A stretch of 5,165 nt of DNA from Methylococcaceae bacterium (lineage in GTDB: Bacteria > Pseudomonadota > Gammaproteobacteria > Methylococcales > Methylococcaceae): contig VEPB01000106.1 of assembly GCA_012026715.1 (NCBI GenBank), positions 1 through 5,165 on the forward strand, read 5' to 3'. Of this stretch, positions 5,079-5,165 are shown one piece after another. Under the pieces are notes generated by a model. The model saw nothing but the letters and a program-made list of their open reading frames with translations, was not told where the DNA came from and made no database searches. Made by a program: the position numbers and the translations under genes. Numbering within the stretch: position 1 is the stretch's first letter; each line of letters begins with the position of its first letter.

Positions 5079-5165
5079 TTGTCATGGCAGGGCATATTGG
5101 CATTCTGGGTGCTGAAAGAATGCCGCAACGACCCGAGGTAGTTTCTGGAGCCGTCGCAATACCGA
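5075..5165 (+). CDS. Start of an unrecognised ORF, cut by the window end
   Basis: An open frame begins at the ATG at 5075, which overlaps the stop codon of the preceding ORF as ATGA, and stays open through the last complete codon (30 codons visible, MIVMAGHIGILGAERMPQRP then a hydrophobic stretch). A second ATG in the same frame lies at 5084. No strong ribosome binding site is seen, so translation would rely on coupling to the upstream ORF. The visible part is too short to assign a family, and chance openness over 30 codons is possible. Confidence 0.3.
   Translation, partial: MIVMAGHIGILGAERMPQRPEVVSGAVAIP

Noticed and set aside
1..5165. CRISPR array, tRNA or rRNA genes, restriction or defence systems
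   Set aside because: No regular direct repeats with spacers, no tRNA-like cloverleaf with the GTTC arm in place, and no defence-gene motifs were seen by eye.

Overview
The window is GC-rich and tightly packed up to about 4.45 kb, with Shine-Dalgarno-led genes of ordinary proteobacterial families. Gene content and the palindromic dispersed repeats point to a high-GC proteobacterium, probably a gammaproteobacterium. A methylotroph of the Methylococcaceae type would fit, but nothing in the window proves a genus.

Layout. Positions 1-125 hold a perfect 9-bp palindrome of REP-like type and then the leader of a small gene. Positions 126-389 (+) encode an 87-aa exported peptide with six cysteines in its mature part, which I do not recognise. 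Positions 390-654 carry no gene but hold a run of hairpins, two of which resemble dispersed proteobacterial repeats. These sit between two convergent genes. Positions 655-1449 (-) encode a TauE/SafE-type membrane permease. Positions 1450-1658 are a divergent intergenic region with an AT-rich promoter zone and a nested inverted repeat in the leader of the next gene. Positions 1659-2741 (+) encode a calcium/sodium antiporter with both alpha-repeats intact. A DUF3147-like small membrane protein (2764-3099, +) follows 22 bp later and is probably co-transcribed. Converging on it with only 17 bp between stop codons is a secreted DUF1176 protein (3117-4124, -).

The right end is a mobile-element scar. 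A gene with a strong ribosome binding site (4327) begins as a BCAM0308/NMD-like zinc-ribbon protein but loses homology just after its first CxxC. The sequence then becomes the left part of an IS256-family element: leader and first ~73 codons of the transposase, with no catalytic domain. The element breaks off near 4791 and is followed by lower-GC sequence containing an unrecognised ORF (4821-5078). Its stop codon overlaps (ATGA) the start of another ORF that runs out of the window.

Functionally, the middle is a block of envelope genes: a permease for anions or organosulfur compounds, a Ca2+/Na+ exchanger, a small membrane protein and a periplasmic protein. I see no sign that they form one pathway. 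No rRNA, tRNA or CRISPR array was seen. The best candidates for something new are the Cys-rich peptide, the hairpin cluster, and the chimeric junctions with the unknown ORF pair at the right end.
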